From contig NZ_SMAF01000011.1 in the NCBI RefSeq assembly GCF_004343305.1, forward strand, positions 32,290 to 96,289: a stretch of 64,000 nt of DNA, given 5' to 3'. The position numbers and the translations under genes were made by a program. Shown one piece after another: positions 9,194 to 18,969 of the stretch (positions are counted from its first letter, which is position 1; every line of letters starts with the position of its first letter). Under the pieces are notes generated by a model. That model saw only the letters and a program-made list of their open reading frames with translations, was not told where the DNA came from and did no database searches. Source of the stretch: Pseudofulvimonas gallinarii. Lineage in GTDB: Bacteria > Pseudomonadota > Gammaproteobacteria > Xanthomonadales > UBA2363.

Positions 9194-11614
9194 ATGAACA
9201 TGCTTTGCTCTATTGCCCGCGCGAGTGCCACATCCGCACTTGTCGCGATGGTGCTGGCCGTCGGCCTGGTGATGCCGACGCAGGCCTCGGCGCCTGTATC
9301 GCCGGGGAGGACGTCGGCAGCACCGGGCCACCCGCCGAAGCCGGAAGGATTGTCGTGGTCGGGCGTGGCCGATCAGGGCGGTACGAGGAGTGGCGCACAG
9401 GGGCGGATCACCGTATCGACGGCCGGCGAACAGGAGCCGGCGTCCAGTCCGCCGACCGCCCGCTACGACCGCGATGATGAAGAATCCCGCGAGATCGACG
9501 GGCTGCCTCGCCTTGAGATCCGCCTGCAGCAGGCGCGCTTCGATCCGCTGGTCGATGGCGTGACGGTGCTGCCGGCACTGGCGCAGCCGAGCCGAGGCGG
9601 CGACGGGACGACGTATCGCATCGTCCAGTTCAAGGGGCCGTTGCGCGAGGCGTGGCGCGATGCGCTCGTCCGCCAGGGCGCGACCATCCTCGAGTACGTC
9701 CCCGACTTCGCGCTGCTGGTGCGCGTCGATGCGACGCGTTCGACGCAGCTGGACGATGTCGAAGGCGTGCGCTGGACCGGTCCATTCGTGCCGGCTTTCC
9801 GGCTTGCCAGCGAGCTGGTCGACGATGCGTTGGCGCCGCGCTCGGGTCATCGCATCGATCTGGTCGTGCGCGGATTCGCCGGCGAGGACGATGCATCGCT
9901 GCGGGTAGCGCTGCGCGCTGCGGGTGCCGAGGTGGGCGATCATGCAGTCGATGCGGGCGGAGGCGCCATCGTCCGCGCCACGGCACCGGCATCGTCGCTG
10001 ATCGAGCTGGCATCGCTGCACGCGGTCGCCTGGATCGAACCTGTCCAGGTATTCACCTACAGCAACGCTGTCGCGCGCAGCAACCAGCTGACGGCCAAGG
10101 AGCATGTCGAACAGAGCTACGGCCTGTTCGGCGCCGGTCAGGCCGTGGCGGTGGTCGACAGTGGCCTGAGCAGCGGCAATCCGGCGACGGTGCATGCCGA
10201 TTTCAGCGGTCGCGTGCTAGGCGGTACCTCGGGACCCGGCAGTTGCGGACATTGGGCCGACACCAACGGCCACGGCACCCATGTCGCCGGTTCGGTCCTG
10301 GGCAGTGGCGCACGCAGCGGCAGCAGTCCGGCCGCCAACCAGTACGCCGGCTCGCAGGCCGGCATCGCGCCGAAGGCAGGACTGCTGGTCTGGGCCACCT
10401 GCGATGACTTCAGCGGCCTGCCAGTCAATCCCTACGAGGCGCTGTGGTCGCCGATCTACGCGTTCAATACGGCGGTGCGCACCAGCAACAATTCCTGGGG
10501 CACTGCTGGCTCGGCCGGCGCCTACACGACGTTCACCCGTGAAACCGACCGCTTCGTCAGCGACTACTTCGACATGGCCATCGTCTTTGCGGCCGGCAAC
10601 GATGGCAACGACCAGGATGTCGATGGCGTGTCCGACATGGGCACGGTGATGGCACCTTCGACCGCAAAGAACGTGATCACCGTCGGCGCATCGGAGAACC
10701 TGCGCGCCAGCGGCGGCTACAACCCGGGCGGACCATGCGCGAGCTACGGCGAGTGCTGGCCGAACAAGTTCATGCTGCCGCCGCTGGCCGGCGACCGTCT
10801 GTCCAACCACCCGGATGGCATGGTGGCGTTCTCCGGCCGTGGTCCGACGCGCAGTGGCCGCCTCAAGCCCGATATCGTCGCGCCGGGGACCAATATCGTG
10901 TCGGCACAGTCGGAAATGACGGCCAATACCGGTTGGGGCGTCTTCAATCCCTACTACCAGTTCCAGGGCGGTACCAGCATGGCCTCGCCGCTGGTCGCCG
11001 GCGGCGTGGCCGTGGTGCGCGAATTCTTCCAGGTCGGCTACAACCACAGTGCCACCGCGGCGCTGGTCAAGGCCACGCTGCTCAACGGTGCCTGGGACAT
11101 GTCGCCGGGCCAGTATGGTGCCGGCGCGCAGCAGGATGTCTGGCGCCGGCCGGACGTCCACCAGGGCTGGGGCACGATGGATCTGTCGCGCACGCTGGTC
11201 GGCAGCCCGACGCGCGCCCACACCTTCTGGGAGGTCTACCCCGGCCTGCAGACCGGCCAGCAGTGGCAGTCCGAGGTCTTTGTGGCGGCTGCCGGCAGCG
11301 AGCTGCGCGTGCAGCTGGTGTGGATCGACAAACCCGGCATGGAAGCCACGCACGGCGCCCTGGTGAACGACCTGGATCTGGAAGTCGTCGCGCCGGACGG
11401 CAGCGTCCACTACGGTTTCGCCGGCCTGGTCGGCCAGCAGCGGGACCGCTATAACAATGCCGAGGGCGTGCGCCTGGCCGCCGCGGCGGCGGGGCGCCAT
11501 GTGGTCCGCGTGCGCGGCTTCAACGTGCCGATGGGGCCGCAGCCGTTCTCGATGGCAGTGAACGGCCATCTTGCCAATGACGTGATTTTCCGCAACGGCT
11601 TCGATCCGGGCTGA
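9194..11614 (+). CDS. Secreted subtilisin-like serine protease (S8, Kp43-like) with C-terminal tag
   Basis: This 806-residue exported protease has a signal peptide (residues 1-30) and a long N-terminal pro-region. The S8 catalytic domain has Asp322 in AVVDSG, His360 in GHGTHVAG and Ser595 in GTSMASP. A beta-rich domain of the Kp43 type follows to about residue 795. The ATG at 9194 has AGGAG at 9183 and is followed at once by the signal peptide, so the longer frame back to 8924 is rejected. The protein ends in NDVIFRNGFDPG, the tag-like motif discussed in the findings. It probably degrades extracellular protein. Confidence 0.9.
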   Translation: MNMLCSIARASATSALVAMVLAVGLVMPTQASAPVSPGRTSAAPGHPPKPEGLSWSGVADQGGTRSGAQGRITVSTAGEQEPASSPPTARYDRDDEESREIDGLPRLEIRLQQARFDPLVDGVTVLPALAQPSRGGDGTTYRIVQFKGPLREAWRDALVRQGATILEYVPDFALLVRVDATRSTQLDDVEGVRWTGPFVPAFRLASELVDDALAPRSGHRIDLVVRGFAGEDDASLRVALRAAGAEVGDHAVDAGGGAIVRATAPASSLIELASLHAVAWIEPVQVFTYSNAVARSNQLTAKEHVEQSYGLFGAGQAVAVVDSGLSSGNPATVHADFSGRVLGGTSGPGSCGHWADTNGHGTHVAGSVLGSGARSGSSPAANQYAGSQAGIAPKAGLLVWATCDDFSGLPVNPYEALWSPIYAFNTAVRTSNNSWGTAGSAGAYTTFTRETDRFVSDYFDMAIVFAAGNDGNDQDVDGVSDMGTVMAPSTAKNVITVGASENLRASGGYNPGGPCASYGECWPNKFMLPPLAGDRLSNHPDGMVAFSGRGPTRSGRLKPDIVAPGTNIVSAQSEMTANTGWGVFNPYYQFQGGTSMASPLVAGGVAVVREFFQVGYNHSATAALVKATLLNGAWDMSPGQYGAGAQQDVWRRPDVHQGWGTMDLSRTLVGSPTRAHTFWEVYPGLQTGQQWQSEVFVAAAGSELRVQLVWIDKPGMEATHGALVNDLDLEVVAPDGSVHYGFAGLVGQQRDRYNNAEGVRLAAAAAGRHVVRVRGFNVPMGPQPFSMAVNGHLANDVIFRNGFDPG

Positions 11615-11694
11615 GCATCACGCCGGGGCCGACGCCGGCTGCACGCCGCGGCCGGCTCGCCCTTCAGGGCTGAATGCGTCCTCGGCGACGGTGG

Positions 11695-11725
11695 ACGCCG
11701 CGTCTCGCAGGTTGAGACGCGGCGT
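11695..11725. other. Perfect 12-bp inverted repeat in the lhr leader
   Basis: ACGCCGCGTCTC and GAGACGCGGCGT flank a 7-base loop (GCAGGTT). The repeat lies 81 bases after the protease stop codon and 19 bases before the lhr ATG. There is no T-tract, so it is not a standard intrinsic terminator. It could be a transcription end structure, an mRNA hairpin next to the lhr start, or an operator. Confidence 0.6.
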
Positions 11726-11743
11726 TACCATGATCGCTTCGAC

Positions 11744-14700
11744 ATGAACGCACTTCCCGACTTCGACGACCTCGCCGGTTTCCATCCGGCGGTGGCGCGC
11801 TGGTTCCGCCGCGCCTTTCCGCAGGGCGCGACGACAACGCAGGCGCAGGCCTGGGCGCAGGCGCGCACCGGTGCCGACGTGCTCGTGTCGGCGCCGACCG
11901 GTTCGGGCAAGACCCTGTCCGCCTTCCTGGTCGCGCTGGACGAACTGGTCACGCGCGGTGAACGCGCGCCATTGCCCGACACGGTGCAGGTGCTCTACGT
12001 GTCGCCGCTGAAGGCGTTGTCCAACGACATCGAGAAGAACCTGCAGGCACCGCTGAACGGCATTCGCGACGCGCTGTTCGAACTGGGTTGCGCGGATGTC
12101 GGCATCCGCACCGCGGTGCGCACCGGTGATACCAGCGCGAGCGAGCGCGCCCTGATGCGCCGGCTGCCACCGCATGTGCTGGTCACCACGCCGGAGTCGC
12201 TGTTCATCCTGCTCACCAGCACGTCCGGCCGCGCCATGCTTGGCGACGTGCGTACCGTGATCGTCGATGAACTGCACGCGCTGGCCGGCAGCAAGCGCGG
12301 TGCGCACCTGATGCTGTCGCTGGAACGGCTGGCCGCGCTGGGAACGAGGCGGCCGGCGCGCATCGGCCTGTCGGCGACCGTCACGCCCATCGCCGAAGTG
12401 GCCGATTACCTGCGTGGTGCGCCGGCCCACGAAGTCGATTGCCATATCGTCAATGCCGGCCATCGCCGCGACCGCGACCTTGCCCTGGAAATGCCCGGCT
12501 CGGCGCTGGATGCGGTGATGAGCGCGGAGGTCTGGACGGAAATCTACGACCGCCTCGCCGCACTGGCGCAGGCGCATCGCACCACCCTGATCTTCGTCAA
12601 CCAGCGCCGCATCGCCGAACGCGTGGCCCGGCACCTGGCCGAGCGCCTGGGTGACGAGCATGTCACCGCGCATCACGGATCGCTGGCCAGGGAACACCGC
12701 CTGCAGGCCGAGCAGCGCCTGAAGGCCGGGCAGTTGAAGGCGCTGGTCGCGACCTCGTCGCTGGAACTGGGCATCGACATCGGTGATGTCGACCTGGTCT
12801 GCCAGCTTGGCTCGCCGCGCTGGATCTCGGCTTTCCTGCAGCGCGTCGGGCGTGCCGGCCACGCCGTCGGCGCCGTGTCCAAGGGCCGGCTGTTCCCGCT
12901 CACCATGGACGACCTGGTCGAGTCGGTGGCGCTGCTCGACGCCGTGCAGCGCGGCGAGCTGGACCGCAACCGCGACATCGGCGCGCCGCTGGACGTGCTC
13001 AGCCAGCAGGCCCTTGCCGAGGTCGGTTGTGGCGAATGGGACGAGGACGCGCTGTTCGACCTGGTACGGCGGGCGTGGCCATACCGGAACCTGCAGCGCG
13101 CGCAGTTCGACGCCGTGGTCGCGATGCTCGCCGAGGGCTACACGACGCGCCGCGGTCGCCGCGGTGCCTATCTGCACCACGACGCCGTCAATCGCCGACT
13201 GCGGCCGCGTCGCGGCGCCGCGCTGACCGCGGTCACCAATGCCGGCGTGATTCCCGACCAGTTCGACAGCGACGTGATCCTGCTGCCGGAAGGCCAGCGC
13301 ATCGGCTCGCTCAACGAGGACTTCGCCTTCGAAAGCCTGCCGGGCGACATCTTCCAGCTCGGCAATACCGCCTATCGCATCACCAAGGTCGAGACCGGGA
13401 AGGTGCTGGTCGAGGATGCCCATGGGCAGCCGCCGACGCTGCCGTTCTGGCTTGGCGAGGCGCTGGGTCGCAGCGACGAACTCTCGCAGGCGGTGTCGCG
13501 CCTGTTCGCCGACATGGAGGCGCGCCTGCGCGAGGGCGACGAGCGCGATCCCGAAGTGGCCGGCGTGCCGGCGACCGCGTGGCAGCAGTTGCGCGCGTTC
13601 CTCGGCGCGGCGCTGGGTGCGCTGGGCGTACTGCCGACGCGCGGGACGGTGGTGTTCGAGCGCTTCTTCGACGAAGTGGGCGACGCCCACCTGGTCATCC
13701 ATTCGCCGTTCGGTTCACGCATCAACAAGGCCTGGGGGCTGGCGCTGCGCAAGCGCTTCTGCCGCACGTTCAACTTCGAGCTGCAGGCGTCGGCGCTGGA
13801 GGACAGCATCATCCTGTCGCTGGGGCCGACGCACAGCTTCCCGCTTGACGAGGTGTCGCGATACCTGCACCCGTCCAGTGCGCGCGACGTGCTGGTGCAG
13901 GCGCTGCTCGACGTGCCGATGTTCCCGACGCGCTTCCGCTGGGTGGCTTCGGTGGCGCTGGCGATCCGGCGCATGAACGGCGGACGCCGGGTGCCGCCGC
14001 AGTTCCAGCGCAGCGACGCCGAGGACCTGCTGACCGTGGTGTTCCCCGACCAGGTGGCGTGCCTGGAGAACCTCAGTGGGCCGCGCGAAGTGCCCGACCA
14101 TCCGCTGGTCGCGCAGTCGTTGCACGACTGCCTGCATGACACCATGGACGTCGATGGTTTCCTTCGCCTGGTCGAAGGGTTGTCGACGGGGGCGATCCGG
14201 GTTGTGTGCGCGGATCTCACCGCACCGTCGCCGCTGGCGGGCGCCATCCTCAACGCGCGGCCCTACGCCTTCCTCGATGACGGCGAGGCCGAGGAGCGGC
14301 GCACGCGTGCCGTCAGCCAGCCGCGGCTGCATGAAATCGGCAATGGCGAAGTGCTGGCGCGCCTGGACCCGGCGGCGACCGCGCAGGTGCGCGACGAGGC
14401 CTGGCCCGTGGTGCGGGATGCCGATGAGCTCCACGACGCGCTGATGGTGCATGGCTTCCTCACCGCGGAGGAAGTGCGTCGCCTGGGCGAACAGTGGCGC
14501 GACGTGCTGCTGGCAGCCGGACGCGCGGTACTGGCCAGCGGCAACCACGCGCAATGCCTGGTCGCCACCGAGCGCAGCGCCGCCTTTGCCGCCGCCGTGC
14601 CGGCGATGGCGCTGGCCTTGCCGCCGTTCGCCGCCACGCAGCTGGTCGAAGCGCCCGATGCGGCGCTGCTGGAACTGGTCCGCGGCCGCCTCGAACTGCT

Positions 14701-16030
14701 CGGTCCAACCACCGCCGCGGAACTGGCGGGGACGCTTGAACTGCCGCTGCCGCCCGTGGAAGCCGCGCTGGCACGTCTGGAAGGCGAGGGCGGCGCGATG
14801 CGCGGTCGTTTCGATCCCGCCATCGACGGCGAGCAGTGGTGCGACCGCCGCCTGCTGGCGCGCATCCATCGCCTGTGTCGCCAGCAGCGCCGCGCCCGTG
14901 TGCAGGCGGTGCCGCCAGCGCAGTTCATGCGCTTCCTGCTGCACTGGCATGGCCTCGACCACGCCGGTGGCGTCGAGCAACGGCGCCAGGGCGAAGGCGG
15001 CCTGCTGGCGGTGATCGGTCAGCTCGAAGGATGGGTCGCGCCGGCTGTCGCCTGGGAGCGGGACCTGTTGCCGGCGCGCCTGCGCGACTACCAGCCGGCG
15101 CTGCTGGATCGCCTGTGCAGCAGCGGCCAGGTCGCCTGGTGGCGGCCGGTGAACGGCGAGGCGTCACGCGCCGGTCGCGGCGCATCGCCGATCCGCAGCA
15201 CGCCGATCATGCTGGCCTCGCGGGGTGGCCTGCCGCAGTGGCGCGCGCAGGCCGGTATCGGGAACGCCCCGATGCCGGAGATGTCCGGCAAGGCACGGCG
15301 CGTCGCCGATGTGCTGCGCAGCCATGGCGCACTGTTCCTCGATGACCTGCAGCACGCCTGCGGCCTGATCGCGACGGAACTCGAGGCCGCGCTGGCGGAA
15401 CTGGTGGCAGGCGGCTGCGTGGCCTGCGACAGCTTCGCCGGGCTGCGCACGCTGGTCGCGCCTGCTGCCGTGCGCGACCGGCTGCACCGCCGCGGTCGTG
15501 CACTCGATGTCGGCCAGGCCGGGCGCTGGGCGCTGGTTCCACCGCCGCGGCCTGCGCCGGCGATGTCGGCCGGGGGGCTGGCCGATCCAGCCGTCGAGCA
15601 CATCGCGCGCGTGCTGCTGCGTCGCTACGGCGTCGTCTTCCGTGCGTTGCTGGCGCGTGAAAGCTGCCTGCCGCCGTGGCGTGAACTCCATTACGTCTAC
15701 CGGCGCATGGAGGCACGCGAGGAAGTGCAGGGCGGCCGCTTCGTCGACGGTTTCGCCGGCGAGCAGTTCGCGCTGCCCGAGGCCGCGGCCGCGCTGCGCC
15801 AGGCCAGTGCCGAAGCCGGTCAGCTGGCGCTCAGCGCCGCCGATCCGCTCAACCTGCTCGGCATCCTGGTCGGCGGATCGAAACTGCCCGCCACGGCCCG
15901 CAACCGCATCCTGCTCGCCGACGGCATCCCGGTCGCCGCACTGTCCGGCAGCCAGGTCCGGCCGCTGCAGGCCGCCGATCCCGCCACCACCTGGTCCTGG
16001 CACAACGCGCTGCTCCGGCGCACCGCCTGA
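11744..16030 (+). CDS. lhr: Large helicase-related protein Lhr (ATP-dependent superfamily 2 helicase)
   Basis: This 1428-residue protein is close to the length of E. coli Lhr (1538). The helicase core is at the N-terminus: motif I APTGSGKTLSAFL near residue 47, motif II VDELHAL, motif III LSATV, and motif VI QRVGRAGH near residue 366. A winged-helix/beta-barrel Lhr core and a long C-terminal extension follow. Lhr is an ATP-driven 3'-5' translocase implicated in DNA repair; the exact role here is inferred. The ATG at 11744 has no good ribosome-binding site, and a perfect hairpin lies just upstream. Confidence 0.92.
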   Translation: MNALPDFDDLAGFHPAVARWFRRAFPQGATTTQAQAWAQARTGADVLVSAPTGSGKTLSAFLVALDELVTRGERAPLPDTVQVLYVSPLKALSNDIEKNLQAPLNGIRDALFELGCADVGIRTAVRTGDTSASERALMRRLPPHVLVTTPESLFILLTSTSGRAMLGDVRTVIVDELHALAGSKRGAHLMLSLERLAALGTRRPARIGLSATVTPIAEVADYLRGAPAHEVDCHIVNAGHRRDRDLALEMPGSALDAVMSAEVWTEIYDRLAALAQAHRTTLIFVNQRRIAERVARHLAERLGDEHVTAHHGSLAREHRLQAEQRLKAGQLKALVATSSLELGIDIGDVDLVCQLGSPRWISAFLQRVGRAGHAVGAVSKGRLFPLTMDDLVESVALLDAVQRGELDRNRDIGAPLDVLSQQALAEVGCGEWDEDALFDLVRRAWPYRNLQRAQFDAVVAMLAEGYTTRRGRRGAYLHHDAVNRRLRPRRGAALTAVTNAGVIPDQFDSDVILLPEGQRIGSLNEDFAFESLPGDIFQLGNTAYRITKVETGKVLVEDAHGQPPTLPFWLGEALGRSDELSQAVSRLFADMEARLREGDERDPEVAGVPATAWQQLRAFLGAALGALGVLPTRGTVVFERFFDEVGDAHLVIHSPFGSRINKAWGLALRKRFCRTFNFELQASALEDSIILSLGPTHSFPLDEVSRYLHPSSARDVLVQALLDVPMFPTRFRWVASVALAIRRMNGGRRVPPQFQRSDAEDLLTVVFPDQVACLENLSGPREVPDHPLVAQSLHDCLHDTMDVDGFLRLVEGLSTGAIRVVCADLTAPSPLAGAILNARPYAFLDDGEAEERRTRAVSQPRLHEIGNGEVLARLDPAATAQVRDEAWPVVRDADELHDALMVHGFLTAEEVRRLGEQWRDVLLAAGRAVLASGNHAQCLVATERSAAFAAAVPAMALALPPFAATQLVEAPDAALLELVRGRLELLGPTTAAELAGTLELPLPPVEAALARLEGEGGAMRGRFDPAIDGEQWCDRRLLARIHRLCRQQRRARVQAVPPAQFMRFLLHWHGLDHAGGVEQRRQGEGGLLAVIGQLEGWVAPAVAWERDLLPARLRDYQPALLDRLCSSGQVAWWRPVNGEASRAGRGASPIRSTPIMLASRGGLPQWRAQAGIGNAPMPEMSGKARRVADVLRSHGALFLDDLQHACGLIATELEAALAELVAGGCVACDSFAGLRTLVAPAAVRDRLHRRGRALDVGQAGRWALVPPPRPAPAMSAGGLADPAVEHIARVLLRRYGVVFRALLARESCLPPWRELHYVYRRMEAREEVQGGRFVDGFAGEQFALPEAAAALRQASAEAGQLALSAADPLNLLGILVGGSKLPATARNRILLADGIPVAALSGSQVRPLQAADPATTWSWHNALLRRTA

Positions 16031-16108
16031 GTGGAGACGGCGCGCCGGGTCATGGCGGCCGGCCGCCGCTGGGAATCGGGACTCACCTGATCCGGACGCC
16101 CGGGCTTG

Positions 16109-16137
16109 CTGCAAGTCGCCGCGGCTTGTACTAGAAT
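16109..16137 (+). promoter_or_regulatory. Candidate promoter for rpsP-rimM-trmD
   Basis: A TAGAAT -10 element at 16132-16137 lies 17 bases after a weak -35 (CTGCAA, 16109-16114). The 9-base context CTAGAATGC around the -10 recurs before relA and map. Transcription would start about 45 bases before rpsP. Confidence 0.45.
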
Positions 16138-16188
16138 GCCGCGTTCCGTTGCGCCCCGGGCGCTTCAATCCACCCCAGAGTTCCGATC

Positions 16189-16449
16189 ATGGTCAAGATC
16201 CGTCTTTCCCGCGGTGGCGCCAAGGCGCGTCCGTTCTACCACATCGTCGTTACCGACCAGCGCAGCGCCCGTGACGGCCGCAACATCGAGCGCGTCGGTT
16301 TCTACAACCCGATCGCCGCCGGTCAGGAGCGTCCGCTGGAAGTGAACCTGGCCCGTGTCGACCACTGGGTCGGCGTCGGCGCGCAGATGACCGACAAGGT
16401 GCGCGACCTGGTCAAGCGGGCCCGCAAGCAGACTGCCGCCGCGGCCTGA
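16189..16449 (+). CDS. rpsP: 30S ribosomal protein S16
   Basis: This is an 86-residue small-subunit ribosomal protein. The N-terminus [20 protein letters not shown] is the standard S16 signature, and GFYNP follows near residue 40. It heads the conserved cluster rpsP-rimM-trmD-rplS. The coding sequence is a typical full length, and rimM begins 23 bases downstream. Confidence 0.97.
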   Translation: MVKIRLSRGGAKARPFYHIVVTDQRSARDGRNIERVGFYNPIAAGQERPLEVNLARVDHWVGVGAQMTDKVRDLVKRARKQTAAAA

Positions 16450-16472
16450 GGCCGTCCGGCACGTTTACCGCC

Positions 16473-16982
16473 ATGGATCGCCGCGACCGTCGCGTACTGC
16501 TCGGTCGCGTGGCCGGTGTCCACGGCGTCCGCGGTGGCCTGAAGGTTGAGTCCTTCACCGAGCCGCGCGGGCAGATTCTCGATTACCAGCCCTGGACCCT
16601 GCGCCACGCCGGCGCGGAAACGGTCCGGCGCGCGCGTGCGCTGGTGCGCGAGCCGCGGCTGGCGGTGCAGCTGGACGGCGTTGAGGACCGCGATGCGGCT
16701 TCGGCGCTGATCGGTGCGGAAATCTGGGTCCGTCGCGACCAGCTGCCGACGCCACCCGCCGGCGAGTACTACTGGGTCGATCTGGAGGGGCTGGCCGTGG
16801 TCAACCTCGAAGGCATCGACCTGGGCGTGGTGGACCACCTGTTCGCCACCGGCGCCAACGACGTCCTGGTCGTGCGCGGCGGCGACTGCGAACGCCTGAT
16901 TCCCTTCGTGCAGGGCAGCCACGTCCGCGAGATCGACCTGGCCGGCGGTCGCATGACCGTCGACTGGGATGCCGATTTCTGA
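16473..16982 (+). CDS. rimM: 16S rRNA processing protein RimM
   Basis: This 169-residue factor assists maturation of the 30S head domain. The N-terminal RimM barrel shows [20 protein letters not shown] near residue 9, and the PRC-barrel half has [12 protein letters not shown] near residue 95. The end, [19 protein letters not shown], is also characteristic. Its TGA overlaps the ATG of trmD (ATGATG junction at 16980-16984), consistent with coupled translation. Confidence 0.95.
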   Translation: MDRRDRRVLLGRVAGVHGVRGGLKVESFTEPRGQILDYQPWTLRHAGAETVRRARALVREPRLAVQLDGVEDRDAASALIGAEIWVRRDQLPTPPAGEYYWVDLEGLAVVNLEGIDLGVVDHLFATGANDVLVVRGGDCERLIPFVQGSHVREIDLAGGRMTVDWDADF

Positions 16983-17728
16983 TGCGCATCGACGTCGTCA
17001 GCCTGTTTCCCGAATTCATCGACAGCGCCAGCAGTTTCGGCGTCGTCGGCCGTGCCCGCGACCGCGGGCTGCTGCAGGTGGCCGGGTGGAATCCGCGCGA
17101 CCACACCAGCGACCGCCACCGCACCGTCGATGACCGCCCCTACGGCGGCGGGCCGGGCATGGTGATGCTGATCGAGCCCCTGCGCGCGGCGATCTCGGCG
17201 GCGCGCGCGGCCGCGCCCGGCGTGGCGCGGGTGGTCCACCTCAGCCCGCAGGGGCGGCGGCTGGACCAGGCCGGCGTCGAGCGGCTGGCGCGCGAACCGC
17301 GGCTGATCCTGCTCTGCGGCCGCTACGAGGCCATCGACGAACGCCTGCTGCAGGCCGAGGTGGACGAGGAGTTGTCGGTCGGCGACTACGTGCTGTCCGG
17401 TGGCGAGTTGCCGGCGTGCATCCTGATCGACGCGATCGGCCGGCTGCTGGACGGTGCGCTGGGCGACGCCGATTCGGCGCGCCAGGATTCGTTCGGCGAC
17501 GGGCTGCTCGACTGCGGGCACTGGACCCGGCCGGAGCGCCACGAGCTGGGCGACGTGCCGGCGCCGCTGCTTTGTGGCGACCACGCCGCCATCGCGCGCT
17601 GGCGACGGCAACAGTCGCTGGGCCGGACCTGGCTGCGCCGGCCCGACCTGCTGGCCCATGTCGAGCTGGGGCGCGAGGATCGCGCGCTGCTGGCGCAGTT
17701 CATCGACACCTACCGGTCGCGCGCCTGA
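16982..17728 (+). CDS. trmD: tRNA (guanine-N1)-methyltransferase
   Basis: This 248-residue SPOUT methyltransferase makes m1G37 in tRNAs from S-adenosylmethionine. Knot motifs are visible: [11 protein letters not shown] near residue 50, [12 protein letters not shown] near residue 110, and [14 protein letters not shown] near residue 132. The ATG overlaps the rimM stop. About 155 bases separate it from rplS, and a separate promoter candidate lies in that gap. Confidence 0.96.
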   Translation: MRIDVVSLFPEFIDSASSFGVVGRARDRGLLQVAGWNPRDHTSDRHRTVDDRPYGGGPGMVMLIEPLRAAISAARAAAPGVARVVHLSPQGRRLDQAGVERLAREPRLILLCGRYEAIDERLLQAEVDEELSVGDYVLSGGELPACILIDAIGRLLDGALGDADSARQDSFGDGLLDCGHWTRPERHELGDVPAPLLCGDHAAIARWRRQQSLGRTWLRRPDLLAHVELGREDRALLAQFIDTYRSRA

Positions 17729-17815
17729 CCGGCATTGCCGGGTCGCCACGGGGCAGGGAATGCCGCAGGTGCGGGCTCCCGGCGCCGCTTGCATCGAGTT
17801 CCGTGGAATGCGGCC

Positions 17816-17844
17816 TTGTGCGGCCCCGAAGGGTCTGGCATAAT
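17816..17844 (+). promoter_or_regulatory. Candidate promoter for rplS
   Basis: TTGTGC (17816-17821) and CATAAT (17839-17844) are separated by 17 bases, a good sigma-70-type pair. The predicted start is about 35 bases before the rplS ATG. This suggests rplS has its own promoter in addition to read-through from rpsP. Confidence 0.5.
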
Positions 17845-17884
17845 TCCGCGTCTTTAGTCGTCCAAACCGTTTCTGGTGACCGCC

Positions 17885-18295
17885 ATGAACCTGATCCAGC
17901 AATTCGAAGCCGAGCAGATGGCGCGCCAACTGCCGGAGTTTTCCCCCGGCGACACCATCGTCGTCAACGTCAAGGTGAAGGAAGGCAACCGCGAGCGTGT
18001 CCAGGCCTATGAGGGCGTGGTCATTGCCAAGCGCAACCGTGGCCTGAATTCCGCTTTCACCGTGCGCAAGATGTCGCACGGCACCGGCGTCGAGCGCGTG
18101 TTCCAGAGCCACAGCCCGGCGATCGACTCGGTCGAGATCAAGCGTCGCGGCAAGGTGCGTGGCGCCAAGCTGTACTTCCTGCGTGGTCTGGAAGGCAAGG
18201 CTGCCCGTATCCAGGAAGACCTGGCTGCTGCCGCCAAGGATGCCGCCAAGCGCGATGCCGCCAAGAAGGAAGCGCGCAAGGCCAAGGCCGACTGA
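17885..18295 (+). CDS. rplS: 50S ribosomal protein L19
   Basis: This 136-residue large-subunit protein lies at the 30S/50S interface. The start [12 protein letters not shown] and the segment [16 protein letters not shown] are diagnostic. The ATG at 17885 is preferred to the in-frame GTG at 17876 because it aligns with the family N-terminus. The last 25 residues are a lysine/alanine-rich tail, longer than in E. coli L19 (115 residues). A terminator hairpin follows 30 bases after the stop. Confidence 0.96.
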   Translation: MNLIQQFEAEQMARQLPEFSPGDTIVVNVKVKEGNRERVQAYEGVVIAKRNRGLNSAFTVRKMSHGTGVERVFQSHSPAIDSVEIKRRGKVRGAKLYFLRGLEGKAARIQEDLAAAAKDAAKRDAAKKEARKAKAD

Positions 18296-18324
18296 GGCGG
18301 GTTTCCCGGCTCGCAGGCATGAAG

Positions 18325-18346
18325 AAGGCCGCCCTCGGGCGGCCTT
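18325..18346. terminator. Intrinsic terminator between rplS and dps
   Basis: AAGGCCGCCC and GGGCGGCCTT form a 10-bp perfect stem with a two-base TC centre. A T-rich but interrupted tail follows (CCTGCTTT). It sits between convergent rplS and dps and may serve both strands. Confidence 0.75.
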
Positions 18347-18370
18347 CCTGCTTTGCGGCTCCCGGCCCGC

Positions 18371-18889
18371 TCAGGCCAGCAGCGAGCGCAGCATCCAGGC
18401 GGTCTTCTCGTGCGCCTGCATGCGCTGGGTCGCCAGGTCGGCGGTAGGCTGGTCGTCGGCGTCGTCGGCGGTACGGAAGGCCTCGCGGGCGGTACGCGCC
18501 GCCGCTTCGTGGCCGTCCACCAGCTGGCGGACCATCTCCTCCCAGCCCGGGACGCCGGTCTCCTCGCGGATCGACGACAGCTGCGCGAATTGCGCGCCCG
18601 AACCCGGCGCGAACACGCCCAGGGCGCGGATGCGCTCGGCGATCTCGTCGTTGGCGAGCCACAGCTCGTTGTACTGCGTCTCGAACATCACGTGCAGCGA
18701 GTTGAACATCGGTCCGGTGATGTTCCAGTGGAAGGCGTGGGTCTTGAGGTACAGCGTGTAGTTGTCGGCAAGCAGGGCAGCCAGGCGGCTGGCGATTTCC
18801 TTGCGCTTGCGCTCGGGAATGCCGATGTCGATCCTGGGTTCCGCGCTGGCGGCTGCCGTTTTCTTCGTCTTCGACTTGCTCGATGCCAT
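18371..18889 (-). CDS. dps: Dps-family DNA-protecting ferritin-like protein
   Basis: This 172-residue protein stores iron and protects DNA in starved or oxidatively stressed cells as a dodecamer. The ferroxidase region is [22 protein letters not shown] near residues 49-70, with the helix-2 pattern QYNELW following. The lysine-rich start [10 protein letters not shown] resembles the DNA-binding tail of E. coli Dps. It is divergent from hrpA, whose start lies 80 bases away, and convergent with rplS. Confidence 0.92.
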   Translation of the reverse strand: MASSKSKTKKTAAASAEPRIDIGIPERKRKEIASRLAALLADNYTLYLKTHAFHWNITGPMFNSLHVMFETQYNELWLANDEIAERIRALGVFAPGSGAQFAQLSSIREETGVPGWEEMVRQLVDGHEAAARTAREAFRTADDADDQPTADLATQRMQAHEKTAWMLRSLLA

Positions 18890-18969
18890 GATGCACTCCT
18901 CAATCTGTGGGCGTTGATGAGACGCCTAGGCTAACGCGGCCCCGAGTGGCCCGAGACCTGAACGTTTCG

